64,000 nucleotides of DNA from positions 620,001-684,000 of the forward strand of contig MKWL01000001.1 of assembly GCA_001899305.1 (NCBI GenBank), given 5' to 3'. Both the position numbers and the translations under genes were made by a program. The notes beneath the pieces are model-generated. The model was given only the letters and a program-made list of their open reading frames with translations. It did not search any database and was not told the origin of the DNA. The DNA comes from Thiobacillus sp. 0-1251 (lineage in GTDB: Bacteria > Pseudomonadota > Gammaproteobacteria > Burkholderiales > Thiobacillaceae). Within the stretch, counting starts at the first letter, position 1, and each line of letters opens with the position of its first letter. Below are positions 44,247 to 53,598 of the stretch, one piece after another.

Positions 44247-45581
44247 TTACCTGGAGTGGATGCCCAGATAGGCGGCCAGGTCGGTTTCGACCCGGACGAA
44301 TTGTTCCACGTGGCAGACTTCGCGAATTTCCTCGGAAAGGGAGTGGGCGGCTGCAGCGTGGTGGCTGGGCGCAAGAAGGGGCAGGCTGACGCAGATGGCA
44401 AGCTTGAGACGGGTGCGGGTGCGCAGCAGGCGCAAGAATTTCTCCCAGCGTCCGACGGGCCGCTCGGGCAGCCGGATGTCTGCGGTGGCGGGATGGATGC
44501 AGCGAGGGTATTCCCGGGACGTGTCGATGCAGCCCCCTTCCTGATAGATCCCTTTGGGATCGCGCAGCCGCAGCATGCGTTGCAGGATGTACGCCTTGTC
44601 TGCCGGGTCGTTCAGCGAGGCGCGGACCCGCGCCTCGACGAGGCCTTCGTCCATCTGCGGCTCGCCGTGTTCGTCAACGTAGACGCCATGCCGCCAGTGA
44701 TAGATTTCCAGGCATTTCGTCGTCAGGCTGAACGGCTGGTCGCGTTTCCAGAAATTACTGAACAGGCCGTCTCCGAGATAGAACACCCATGAGCCTTCAT
44801 AGCCGGTTACATCGGCGGAGCGTTCGTCGGGGTTGCGAAACCAGAGACGATCGCCCGGGACATAGTATTTCGGCGGCAACGGGGTTTCCATAGCGCCGTA
44901 TTCATGCAGGAAAACATCGTGGAATTGCCCGGACATGATGGGCCGGCTCTCCCACTGGAGTTGCAAACGATGCAGCAATGCGGGGTTGCGGGCGGCCAGT
45001 TCCTGGGCCAGGCCCAGCAGAATGACGTATTCGGTCGCCCGATAGCAGGAAAACGCGTAGAGCTGGCCGGACACGTCGGGCTGGGTGGCCTTCACCAGAC
45101 CTTCGATCAGCGATCGGCCCGGCAGGATGGTGAAGCCTTTGTCCTCGACGTAGGTCCAGTAATCTTCGGGGCGCTCGGCCTCGGTAGTGTGGAAATCGAG
45201 TGCCGTCCGGCGCGCGGCCTGGACGATGTTGCGGCGGATATGGATGGCCGACATGGCCTCGGCGGCACTGGGAAACACGAAGGCCACCGGCCCCAGCAGC
45301 ATGGCCACCAGGATTTCCCGCTCCAGGTCGCCGATGCGGGCCACGGGATCGAGATGGAGGTGCTCGGACAATCGGCTGGTGTCGAAGTCGGGCGCCCATG
45401 CCTGTGTGAGATTCGACGGCAGGTGGAAGCGGAGGTCGAGGCCTTCCTGGCAGGTCTCGACCTGACCATCGAGTTCCAGCGAGGCGAGATAGGTGAGGAA
45501 ATCGCGGCGAGCGACGGCCAGGTTGGCGGCATCCTGTACCTGGATCAGGATGCCGCCGCGGGAAACGTGGATGCGGGTCAT
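44247..45581 (-). CDS. Tgl-like transglutaminase-fold protein in the cyanophycin locus
   Basis: A 444-residue protein. Its middle (about 95-290) aligns, from memory, with Bacillus spore-coat transglutaminase Tgl: AMSAIHIRRNIVQAA, DYWTYVEDKGFTI, QLYAFSCYRATEYVILLGLA, YYVPGDRLWFRNPD and YEGSWVFYLGDG. Cys179 matches the Tgl catalytic Cys116 and Glu262 its Glu187, while the catalytic His appears replaced near Asn276. An extra ~90-residue N-terminal domain and a C-terminal region with basic RTRTRLK are not in Tgl. It is last in the operon ABC-DUF1854-this gene. Cross-linking or isopeptide chemistry on cyanophycin or granule proteins is inference. Confidence 0.7.
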   Translation of the reverse strand: MTRIHVSRGGILIQVQDAANLAVARRDFLTYLASLELDGQVETCQEGLDLRFHLPSNLTQAWAPDFDTSRLSEHLHLDPVARIGDLEREILVAMLLGPVAFVFPSAAEAMSAIHIRRNIVQAARRTALDFHTTEAERPEDYWTYVEDKGFTILPGRSLIEGLVKATQPDVSGQLYAFSCYRATEYVILLGLAQELAARNPALLHRLQLQWESRPIMSGQFHDVFLHEYGAMETPLPPKYYVPGDRLWFRNPDERSADVTGYEGSWVFYLGDGLFSNFWKRDQPFSLTTKCLEIYHWRHGVYVDEHGEPQMDEGLVEARVRASLNDPADKAYILQRMLRLRDPKGIYQEGGCIDTSREYPRCIHPATADIRLPERPVGRWEKFLRLLRTRTRLKLAICVSLPLLAPSHHAAAAHSLSEEIREVCHVEQFVRVETDLAAYLGIHSR

Positions 45582-45605
45582 GGGAAGTGCCGGCCTTGTT
45601 CGGGA

Positions 45606-46076
45606 TTACATGAAGCGGTCGAGCAGCCGGCGACTGGTCTTGTCCAGTCTGGACAGCTCGCGGATCAGGTACTGCACGCCGTGACTGTCGCTGATGAGCA
45701 GGGCGGCTGCGCCGAGGCGGCGGATATCTTCCTCGCCCTTGAGAATGAAGCGGGTCTCGCCGCGGTCGGTCTCGACCGTCCAGGTGCTGGGCGTGGCGAA
45801 CGTGGAGACCTGCCGCAGCCGGTGGATCTCCGGCATGAATTCGCGACTGGCCAGTTCGGCTTCGATCAGTTTTCGCGTCACGTCGGGCACGTCGTCCAGA
45901 TGGTCGATCCAGGCCAGTTCGTGGCCGTCCGTGCCCATCAATGCAATGCCTTCCGCCGGCGCAGCGAGGGGGAAAGCACGCACGGGCTGCACGCCTGCAT
46001 GCTCGCTGCCGTCAGGAGCCGTCAGCAGAAGTCGGCCATGCGGGTCGCGGGTGAGTTGGAAGGGAACGGGTGTCAT
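45606..46076 (-). CDS. DUF1854 cyanophycin-associated protein
   Basis: A 156-residue cytoplasmic protein: FQLTRDPHGRLLLTAPDGSEHAGVQPVRAFPLAAP and VDHLDDVP-like DHLDDVPDVTRKLIEAELA, ending RRLGAAALLISDSHGVQYLIRELSRLDKTSRRLLDRFM. This is the DUF1854 pattern that is repeatedly found with cyanophycin genes. It lies between the ABC exporter (6 bases upstream) and the Tgl-like gene (24 bases downstream). Function unknown. Confidence 0.9.
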   Translation of the reverse strand: MTPVPFQLTRDPHGRLLLTAPDGSEHAGVQPVRAFPLAAPAEGIALMGTDGHELAWIDHLDDVPDVTRKLIEAELASREFMPEIHRLRQVSTFATPSTWTVETDRGETRFILKGEEDIRRLGAAALLISDSHGVQYLIRELSRLDKTSRRLLDRFM

Positions 46077-46082
46077 GGCGGG

Positions 46083-48371
46083 TCACTTCGGCATAGGGGG
46101 CTTGGCCTCGGCGCTGGCCGTGGGCAGTTCGTCCAGGTCGGTGTCGACGTTGCGGGCCTGGGCCTGGTAGAGGCGGTAATAGTGACCTTCGCGCGCCATC
46201 AGGTCATCGTGGTTGCCGACTTCGACGATGCGGCCGCGATCCATGACGACCAGCCGGTCGGCCTGGCGCAGGGTGGACAGGCGGTGGGCGATGGCGATCG
46301 TGGTGCGACCGCGCACCAGGTTGTCGAGCGCCTTCTGGATTTCCTTCTCGGTCTCGGTGTCCACCGACGAGGTGGCTTCGTCGAGGATGAGAATGGGCGG
46401 GTCGATCAGCAGCGCCCGGGCGATGGAGATGCGCTGGCGCTCGCCGCCCGAGAGGCCCTGGCCACGTTCGCCCACCAGCGAGTCGTAGCCGTGCGGCAGG
46501 CGCAGGATGAATTCGTGGGCGTGGGCCGCCCGGGCGGCGGCGACGATCTCGGCGCGGCTGGCGCCGGGTTTGCCGTAGGCGATGTTCTCGGCAATGGTGC
46601 CGAAGAACAGGAAAGGCTCCTGCAGGACGAGGCCGATGTGCCGCCGGTACTCCGCCACCGGCAGGGAACGGATGTCGACGCCATCGAGACGGATCGCGCC
46701 TTCCGACAGGTCGTAGAAGCGGCAGATGAGATTGACCAGGGTACTCTTGCCCGAGCCGCTGTGGCCGACGAGGCCGATCATTTCCCCGGGCCGGATATCC
46801 AGGCTGAGGCCACGGATCACGCTGCGGTTGCCGTAGCGGAAGAACGCGTCGCGGATCTCGATGCGGCCCTGCACCCGGTCGAGGTGCGTCGGCCGGGCAG
46901 GCTCGGGAACGCTGGAGACGTGGTCGAGGATGTCGAAGATGCGCTTGGTGCCGGCCGCGGCCTTCTGCGTCACCGAGACGATGCGGCTCATCGAGTCGAG
47001 GCGGCTGTAGAAGCGGCTGATGTAGGCGAGGAAGGCGGTGAGCACGCCGACCGTGATCTGGTCGTGGGCGATCTGCCAGATGCCGAAGGCCCACACCACC
47101 AGCAGGCCGACCTCGGTGAGCAGGGTGACGGTGGGGGAGAAGAGCGACCAGGTCTTGTTGAGGCGGTCGTTGACGGCCAGGTTGTGGCGGTTGGCCTCGC
47201 GGAAGCGCTGCGCCTCGCGCTGCTCCTGGGCGAAGGCCTTGACCACGCGGATGCCGGGAATGGTGTCGGCCAGCACGTTGGTGACCTCCGACCAGACGCG
47301 GTCGATCTTCTCGAAGCCGGTGCGCAGCCGGTCGCGCACGACGTGGATCATCCAGACGATGAAGGGCAGCGGCAGCAGAGTGACGAGCGCGAGCGCCGGG
47401 TTGATCGAGAACAGGATCGCCGCCGTCATGACGATCATCAGCACGTCGGTCGCGAAATCGAGCAGATGCAGCGACAGGAAGACGCAGATGCGGTCGGTTT
47501 CCGAGCCGATGCGCGCCATCAGGTCGCCGGTGCGCTTGCCGCCGAAGTACTCCAGCGAGAGGCGCAGCAGGTGTTCGTAGGTGGTGGTGCGCAGGTCGGC
47601 GCCGATGCGTTCGCTCACCAGCGCGAGGATGTAGGTGCGGGCCCAGCCGAGTCCCCATGCCAGCAGGGCTGAGGCGAGCAGGCCGGCGAGCAGCAGGGCC
47701 ACGACTCCGGTGTCGATCGGCTGGCCGTTCTGGTAGGGAATCAGTACCTTGTCCATCAGGGGCATGGTCAGGTAGGGCGGCACCAGCGTGGCGCCGGTGG
47801 CGGCCAGGGTCAGCAGGAATCCGGCCAGGAGCTGGCCCCGGTAGGGTCTCGCAAAGCGCCACAGCCGGAACAGGGTCCAGGTCGACGGCGCCTCGTGCAG
47901 TTCGCGGCTGCACAGGAGGCATTCCGTCTGGTCGGGCGGCAGTGGCGTCCCGCAGGTGGGGCAGAGGCTTTCATCCGGGGCAGGCACCGGCTGGCCGGAG
48001 AGGTGGGCTGCCAATTCCGCCGTAAAACGGTCGGCCAGCCGCAACGCGGCCCCGTTATGCGCCAGCGTGAAGCGCCAGCTAGCCAGGCGCGAGCTCGTGT
48101 CGTGGAGTTCCAGTGTGCCCACGCCGGCATGGTCGTGATACTGCAGGGACAGCCCTGGTCGCAACGGCCAGTCTGCCCAGCCGGTGTCGCCCGCCGACCG
48201 GGCCAGCAGGCGCCGGTCGGTCAGGACCAGCCGGCCTGCGGCAAACGCCAGATGGGCGTCGAGATTGGGCTCCAGGGTGGCCACGACCGGCTCGCCGGGC
48301 GCAAGTTGCGCGTCCAGATCGGCTTGCCAGGCTGCAGCAGCGCCAGGAAGGGGAGGAGGTGTACGGGTCAT
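46083..48371 (-). CDS. cyanophycin-associated ABC exporter (fused TMD-NBD) with N-terminal zinc ribbon
   Basis: A 762-residue half-transporter. Residues about 20-125 form a beta-rich domain ([41 protein letters not shown]) reminiscent of PH-like domains, then a zinc ribbon with C137, C140, C151 and C154. Six transmembrane helices follow (about 175-450), then the NBD with [17 protein letters not shown] and [12 protein letters not shown]. Such exporters are annotated as cyanophycin-metabolism associated; the substrate is unknown. ATG 48371 is divergent from cphA'. Confidence 0.94.
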   Translation of the reverse strand: MTRTPPPLPGAAAAWQADLDAQLAPGEPVVATLEPNLDAHLAFAAGRLVLTDRRLLARSAGDTGWADWPLRPGLSLQYHDHAGVGTLELHDTSSRLASWRFTLAHNGAALRLADRFTAELAAHLSGQPVPAPDESLCPTCGTPLPPDQTECLLCSRELHEAPSTWTLFRLWRFARPYRGQLLAGFLLTLAATGATLVPPYLTMPLMDKVLIPYQNGQPIDTGVVALLLAGLLASALLAWGLGWARTYILALVSERIGADLRTTTYEHLLRLSLEYFGGKRTGDLMARIGSETDRICVFLSLHLLDFATDVLMIVMTAAILFSINPALALVTLLPLPFIVWMIHVVRDRLRTGFEKIDRVWSEVTNVLADTIPGIRVVKAFAQEQREAQRFREANRHNLAVNDRLNKTWSLFSPTVTLLTEVGLLVVWAFGIWQIAHDQITVGVLTAFLAYISRFYSRLDSMSRIVSVTQKAAAGTKRIFDILDHVSSVPEPARPTHLDRVQGRIEIRDAFFRYGNRSVIRGLSLDIRPGEMIGLVGHSGSGKSTLVNLICRFYDLSEGAIRLDGVDIRSLPVAEYRRHIGLVLQEPFLFFGTIAENIAYGKPGASRAEIVAAARAAHAHEFILRLPHGYDSLVGERGQGLSGGERQRISIARALLIDPPILILDEATSSVDTETEKEIQKALDNLVRGRTTIAIAHRLSTLRQADRLVVMDRGRIVEVGNHDDLMAREGHYYRLYQAQARNVDTDLDELPTASAEAKPPMPK

Positions 48372-48620
48372 GGATGAATGGCGTCGCCCCGGGGGAGGGC
48401 ATACCCGCAGGCGCGGCAATAATTTTTTTTCATTTTTCCCTGTGTATCGGCATCCGACCAGCCCCCGGCAAAGCGGCGTTTATTGTATGCTGCGCGGCGT
48501 GGTTCCGTGTAACCTGAACGTAGCAAACAACCATCTTTTCCGGCGAAGCCCCAGCGTCCCGATCCGCCCTTCCATGCCTGCCGCATTTCACCTCATCGTC
48601 CGGTACGGACGTCGTGCGTC
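48372..48620. promoter_or_regulatory. divergent promoter region of the cyanophycin island
   Basis: 249 bases between the ABC exporter and cphA' starts, AT-rich in the middle (AATAATTTTTTTTCATTTTTCC near 48420). It must drive both arms. No clear operator palindrome was identified. Confidence 0.45.
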
Positions 48621-50810
48621 GTGAACAGAAAAACCATCGAATTCCTGCGCGTCATGCATCTGGACGGGCCGAATATCTGGACCTACCGGCCTGTGCTGGA
48701 GGCCTGGGTCGACATCGGCGATCTCGAGGATTCGCCCTCCAATACCCTTCCCGGGCTGTACGAGCGCCTGACCGGCTGGCTGCCCGGCCTGATCGAGCAC
48801 CGCTGCGGCGTCGGCGAGCGCGGCGGTTTCCTGCTGCGCCTGCGCGAAGGAACCTGGCCGGCCCATATTCTCGAACACATCACGATCGAGCTGCAGAACC
48901 TGGCCGGCATGAAAGTCGGCTTTGGCAAGGCGCGCGAGACGGCCGAACGCGGCATCTACAAGATGGTGGTACGCACACGCAACGAACAGGTCGGCCGCGC
49001 CTGCCTGCAGGCGGGGCGCGACCTGCTGATGGCCGCCATCGAGGATCGCCCGTTTGATGTCGAGGGCACTGTGTCGCGTCTGCGCGATCTCGCAGACCGG
49101 CGCTGCCTGGGGCCGAGCACGGCCTGTATCGTCGATGGCGCGGCCAGCCGCCATATCCCGTCCATTCGCCTGACCGAAGGCAACCTGATCCAGCTGGGCT
49201 ACGGTGCCCGTCAACGCCGCATCTGGACGGCTGAGACGGACATGACGGGCGCGATCGCAGAAAGCATCGCAAGCGACAAGGACTTGACCAAGCGCCTGCT
49301 GAAGTCCTGCGGGGTGCCCGTCCCGGACGGCCGTATTGTCGACAGCCTGGACGATGCCTGGGACGCCGCGGAGGAGATCGGCCTGCCGGTCGCGATCAAG
49401 CCGGTGGACGGCAACCATGGCCGGGGCGTGTCCCTCGACCTCACCACCCGGGAGGATGTCGAACGGGCCTATCGGCTGGCCCTGGCGGAGGGAAGCGAGG
49501 TCATCGTCGAGCGCTATGTGCCGGGCAACGAGCACCGGCTGCTGGTGGTCGGCCCGCGCGTCGTCGCGGCGGCGCGCGGCGAGGCGGCCTGGGTGAAGGG
49601 CGATGGCCGCTCGACCATCGCCGAGCTGATCGACAGCCAGCTCAATACCGATCCACGGCGCGGCACGACGGAAGACTACCCGCTCAACCGGATCCTGATC
49701 GACGAAGACCCGGCGGTCGGCCTCGAACTGGCACGCCAGGGGATTGCGCCAACCGACGTCCCGTCAGCAGGGCAGACCATCCTGATCCAGCGCAATGGCA
49801 ACGTCGCTTTCGACGTCACCGACACGCTCCACCCCGATGTGGTGGAAACGGCCGTCCTTGCCGCGCGGGTGGTCGGACTCGACGTGGCGGGAATCGACAT
49901 GGTGGCGGAAGACATTTCCCGGCCGTTGGCAGAACAGGGCGGCGCCATCGTCGAAGTGAACGCGGGACCGGGACTGCTCATGCACCTCAAGCCCGCCGAA
50001 GGCACCCCGCGCCCGGTGGGCCGCGCCATCGTCGACCATCTGTTTCCCGATGGGGAGAGCGGCCGCATTCCCATCGTCGGCATCAGCGGTTCGCAGGGGG
50101 GCGCCTCCATCGCCCATGTGGTCGCCCAGCTGATTGCCTGTACCGGCAAGCGTACGGGTCTGGCCTGTCGTGACGGGCTTTATCTTGGGCTGCGCCAGGT
50201 CAAGCCGGGCAATTGTGCTAGTTGGCGTGCGGGCCGACAGTTGCTGATGAACCGGGGCGTGGATGCCGCCGTCTTCGAGCACGATGCCCGTTCGATCCTT
50301 CAGGAGGGCTATGCCTATGACCGCTGCCAGGTCGGCGTGGTGACCGACCTGCAGATGGATGCCTCGCTCGCGGAGTACTACATTCGCGAACCCGGACAGA
50401 TGGTCACGGTCATGCGCACCCAGGTTGACTTGGTGCTGCCGGACGGGGTGGCGGTTCTGCATGCGGGCGACCCGGCCGTGGCCGAACTGGCCTCGCTGTG
50501 CGATGGGACGGTGCTGTTCTATGCCCTCGAGCCCGGGCTGCCGGTGATCGATGCGCACTGTGCAGGCGGCGGCCGGGCCCTGTTTCTCCGCGACAACCAT
50601 GTGGTCGTCGCGGGCGCCACGGGCGAGACGCCGCTCTTCAGCCTGGCGGCCTTGCACCCCGCCATGAATGGAAAGCCGCTGCTCCAGCCCCTGTACGTTC
50701 TCGCCGCAGTGGGGGTGGCGCTGGCGCTTGATATTCCGCCGGAACTGATTCGTGCGGCAATGGATACCTGCGTGTCGTTGCCCACCCCTGCGATCCAGAC
50801 CAACTACTAG
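48621..50810 (+). CDS. cphA': cyanophycin synthetase-like protein with degenerate Mur domain
   Basis: A 729-residue homologue of cyanophycin synthetase. The N-terminal domain and ATP-grasp domain are complete (GPSTACIVDGAA, VAIKPVDGNHGRGVSLDL, VIVERYVPGNEHRLLVV, GGAIVEVNAGPGLLMHL). The Mur-ligase-like domain is shortened and its P-loop reads GISGSQGGASI (about 486-496) instead of GTNGKTTT, so the Arg-adding reaction should be dead. The product may be a polymerase partner of CphA or a CphA2-type dipeptide polymerase. GTG start; cphA follows after 55 bases. Confidence 0.93.
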   Translation: MNRKTIEFLRVMHLDGPNIWTYRPVLEAWVDIGDLEDSPSNTLPGLYERLTGWLPGLIEHRCGVGERGGFLLRLREGTWPAHILEHITIELQNLAGMKVGFGKARETAERGIYKMVVRTRNEQVGRACLQAGRDLLMAAIEDRPFDVEGTVSRLRDLADRRCLGPSTACIVDGAASRHIPSIRLTEGNLIQLGYGARQRRIWTAETDMTGAIAESIASDKDLTKRLLKSCGVPVPDGRIVDSLDDAWDAAEEIGLPVAIKPVDGNHGRGVSLDLTTREDVERAYRLALAEGSEVIVERYVPGNEHRLLVVGPRVVAAARGEAAWVKGDGRSTIAELIDSQLNTDPRRGTTEDYPLNRILIDEDPAVGLELARQGIAPTDVPSAGQTILIQRNGNVAFDVTDTLHPDVVETAVLAARVVGLDVAGIDMVAEDISRPLAEQGGAIVEVNAGPGLLMHLKPAEGTPRPVGRAIVDHLFPDGESGRIPIVGISGSQGGASIAHVVAQLIACTGKRTGLACRDGLYLGLRQVKPGNCASWRAGRQLLMNRGVDAAVFEHDARSILQEGYAYDRCQVGVVTDLQMDASLAEYYIREPGQMVTVMRTQVDLVLPDGVAVLHAGDPAVAELASLCDGTVLFYALEPGLPVIDAHCAGGGRALFLRDNHVVVAGATGETPLFSLAALHPAMNGKPLLQPLYVLAAVGVALALDIPPELIRAAMDTCVSLPTPAIQTNY

Positions 50811-50865
50811 GAATACGATCCGGCAGGGCGAGCCTGCCACGGGATACCCAACAGGAACGGCGTTC

Positions 50866-53436
50866 ATGGAAATATCACGCATCCGGGCACTGCGCGGGCC
50901 CAATCTCTGGAGCCGACACACGGCCATCGAGGCACTGGCGCAGTGTGCGCCCGAGGAGCGGTTGATCGACTCGATCAACGGGTTCGAGGCGCGCTTGCGG
51001 GCGCGTTTTCCGGAAATTGGTCCGATGCGTCCGATCGGTCAGGAGGATGATATTTCCGTGGCGCATGCGCTGGCGTTTGCCGCGCTCGGCCTGCAGGCGC
51101 AGGCTGGCTGTCCGGTCAGTTTCTGCGTCACGTCGCCCACGGTCGAGGCGGGAATCTACCAGCTTGTCTTCGAATATACCGAGGAGGCAGTCGGACGACT
51201 GGCGCTCGAACTGGCCGAGTCGCTGTGCCGGGCCGCGCACGACGATACCCCGTTCGATCTGGAGGGCGCCCTGGCGCGCCTGCGGGAACTGGACGAAGAC
51301 GTTCGCCTCGGTCCCAGTACCGGCGCAATCGTCCAGGCCGCCGTCGCGCGCGGCATTCCCTACCGGCGGCTGACGGCGAGCAGCCTGGTGCAGTTTGGCT
51401 GGGGAAGCCGCCAACGGCGTATCCAGGCCGCCGAGACGGATACGACCTGCGCCATTTCCGAGGCGATCGCCCAGGACAAGGATCTCACCAAGACGCTGCT
51501 GGAGGCTGCGGGCGTGCCGGTACCGCTCGGGCGGATCGTGACCGATGCCGAGGCAGGCTGGGCGGCCGCCTGCGAGATCGGTCTGCCGGTGGTGGTCAAG
51601 CCGCGCGACGGCAATCAGGGAAAAGGAGTGACGGTCAACATCCTGACGCGGGAACACTTCATGGCGGTCTATGGTGCCGCAGCGGCGATTAGCGAGGCAG
51701 TCCTGGTCGAGCGCTTCATTCCTGGCCATGACTACCGCCTGCTCGTGGTCGGCAACCGTCTGGTTGCCGCCGCTCGCCGCGAACCGCCGCATGTGATCGG
51801 CGATGCCGTCCATACCGTGCGCGAACTCGTCGCGCAGGTGAACAGCGACCCGCGCCGCGGCGAAGGCCATGCCACGTCCCTGACCAAAATCCGCCTCGAC
51901 GATATCGCCATGGCCCGTCTGGCTGTGCACGGCCTGGATGCGGACTCGATCCCCGCCATGGGGGAGCGGGTCGTCCTGCGCAACAATGCCAATCTGAGCA
52001 CGGGCGGTACGGCGACCGATGTGACCGACGATGTCCATCCCGACGTGGCGGCCCGCGCGGTGGAAGCCGCGCAGATGATCGGGTTGGACATCTGCGGCGT
52101 CGATGCGGTCTGCCAGACCGTGCACAAGCCGCTTGAAGAGCAGGGCGGAGGGATCGTCGAGGTCAACGCGGCGCCGGGTCTGCGCATGCATCTCATGCCT
52201 TCCTATGGCAAGGGGCAGCCGGTGGGCGAGGCCATCGTCTCGGCCTTGTTCCCGCCCGGCGAGGATGGACGCATTCCCGTCGTGGCGGTGACCGGCACCA
52301 ACGGCAAGACCACGACCGTGCGCCTGATCGCCCATTTTCTGACGCTTGCCGGCAAGCGCGTCGGCATGACGGCGACGGACGGTGTGTATGTGCAGGGACG
52401 GCGCATCGACACCGGCGACTGCAGCGGCCCGAAAAGTGCACGCAACATCCTCATGCATCCGGATGTCGACGCGGCGGTGCTGGAGACTGCCCGCGGCGGG
52501 CTGTTACGCGAGGGTCTGGCGTTCGACCGCTGCAAGGTCGCGGTGGTGACGAATATCGGCATGGGCGACCATCTCGGCCTCAACTTCATCACCACGGTGG
52601 AGGATCTCGCCGTGCTCAAGCAGGTCGTGGTGCAGAACGTTGCACCGGATGGCATGGCAGTTCTCAATGCCTGCGATCCCAAATGCGTCGAGATGGCGAT
52701 CCATTGTCCGGGATTGATCATCTTCTTCGCCGGCGAGTCACATCATCCCATCATCGCGGCCCATCGTGCACAGGGACATCGGGTGGTCTACCTGGACGGA
52801 GACTGCCTCGTGGCGGCGCTGGGCGACAGCGAGCAACGCCTGCCGCTGGCGGAGATCTCGCTGACGCGCGGCGGCACCATCCGTTTCCAGATCGAGAATG
52901 CGATGGCGGCCACGGCTGCCGCCTGGGCGCTGGAGCTGGACTGGGACCTCATCCGACGCGGCCTGCACAGTTTCGACAGTACGGCGCAGAACGTCCCGGG
53001 CCGCTTCAACCTGTTCGATTACCGTGGTGCCACGCTCATCGCCGACTATGGCCACAACCCCGATGCCATCCTCGCCCTCGTCAGGGCGGTGGACGCGCTG
53101 CCGGCGCAACGCCGGATCGTCGTGATCAGTGGTGCGGGCGACCGGCGGGACGAGGATATCCGCGAACAGACCCGTGCCCTGGGTGCGGCATTCGACGAGG
53201 CCATTCTTTATCAGGATCAGTGCCAGCGCGGCCGTGCTGAAGGCGAGGTGTTGGCTCTGCTGCGCGAAGGTCTGCGCGACGCCCCGCGCACGCGTGACAT
53301 CACCGAAATCACCGGCGAATTCCTGGCCATCGATATCGCCCTGTCGCACTTGAAGCCGGGTGACCTGTGCCTGATTCTGATCGATCAGGTGGAGGAGGCT
53401 CTGGCCCATATCGCCCGGCGCATCGCCGAGTCCTGA
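50866..53436 (+). CDS. cphA: cyanophycin synthetase
   Basis: An 856-residue enzyme that makes multi-L-arginyl-poly-L-aspartate granules: an ATP-grasp module adds Asp to the backbone and a Mur-ligase module adds Arg to each side chain. Visible are the N-terminal domain (MEISRIRALRGPNLWS), ATP-grasp KPRDGNQGKGVTVN, NAAPGLRMHL, and Mur P-loop GTNGKTTTVRLI at about 477-488, then ADYGHNPDAI and a complete C-terminal lobe. All motifs look intact. RBS AGGAACGG. Storage of nitrogen and carbon is the expected role. Second gene of the rightward operon. Confidence 0.97.
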   Translation: MEISRIRALRGPNLWSRHTAIEALAQCAPEERLIDSINGFEARLRARFPEIGPMRPIGQEDDISVAHALAFAALGLQAQAGCPVSFCVTSPTVEAGIYQLVFEYTEEAVGRLALELAESLCRAAHDDTPFDLEGALARLRELDEDVRLGPSTGAIVQAAVARGIPYRRLTASSLVQFGWGSRQRRIQAAETDTTCAISEAIAQDKDLTKTLLEAAGVPVPLGRIVTDAEAGWAAACEIGLPVVVKPRDGNQGKGVTVNILTREHFMAVYGAAAAISEAVLVERFIPGHDYRLLVVGNRLVAAARREPPHVIGDAVHTVRELVAQVNSDPRRGEGHATSLTKIRLDDIAMARLAVHGLDADSIPAMGERVVLRNNANLSTGGTATDVTDDVHPDVAARAVEAAQMIGLDICGVDAVCQTVHKPLEEQGGGIVEVNAAPGLRMHLMPSYGKGQPVGEAIVSALFPPGEDGRIPVVAVTGTNGKTTTVRLIAHFLTLAGKRVGMTATDGVYVQGRRIDTGDCSGPKSARNILMHPDVDAAVLETARGGLLREGLAFDRCKVAVVTNIGMGDHLGLNFITTVEDLAVLKQVVVQNVAPDGMAVLNACDPKCVEMAIHCPGLIIFFAGESHHPIIAAHRAQGHRVVYLDGDCLVAALGDSEQRLPLAEISLTRGGTIRFQIENAMAATAAAWALELDWDLIRRGLHSFDSTAQNVPGRFNLFDYRGATLIADYGHNPDAILALVRAVDALPAQRRIVVISGAGDRRDEDIREQTRALGAAFDEAILYQDQCQRGRAEGEVLALLREGLRDAPRTRDITEITGEFLAIDIALSHLKPGDLCLILIDQVEEALAHIARRIAES

Positions 53437-53598
53437 CAGGCTCGTCGCTGGCGCCGGATTCCCGCCCGGCGATGCTGGCCGCCCCGCTGAACTATTGCCG
53501 ACCGCCCCCTATCCAACTGGCTGCCCGCTCGTCATGGGCATCGACTTTGCTTGTGTCGAGGACAGGCATGCCGTTTCCCTGGAGGAGGTGGACACTTC

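Noticed and set aside
44904-47672. 922-codon open frame on the + strand
   Set aside because: It lies antisense to the Tgl-like, DUF1854 and ABC genes, is rich in H, Q and G as expected from GC-biased antisense of coding sequence, and has no recognisable domain.
48621-53436. cphA' as a frameshifted or broken copy of cphA
   Set aside because: The frame is continuous over 729 codons with conserved motifs in the ATP-grasp half. The altered P-loop is consistent with a functional paralogue, known as a tandem arrangement in Betaproteobacteria.
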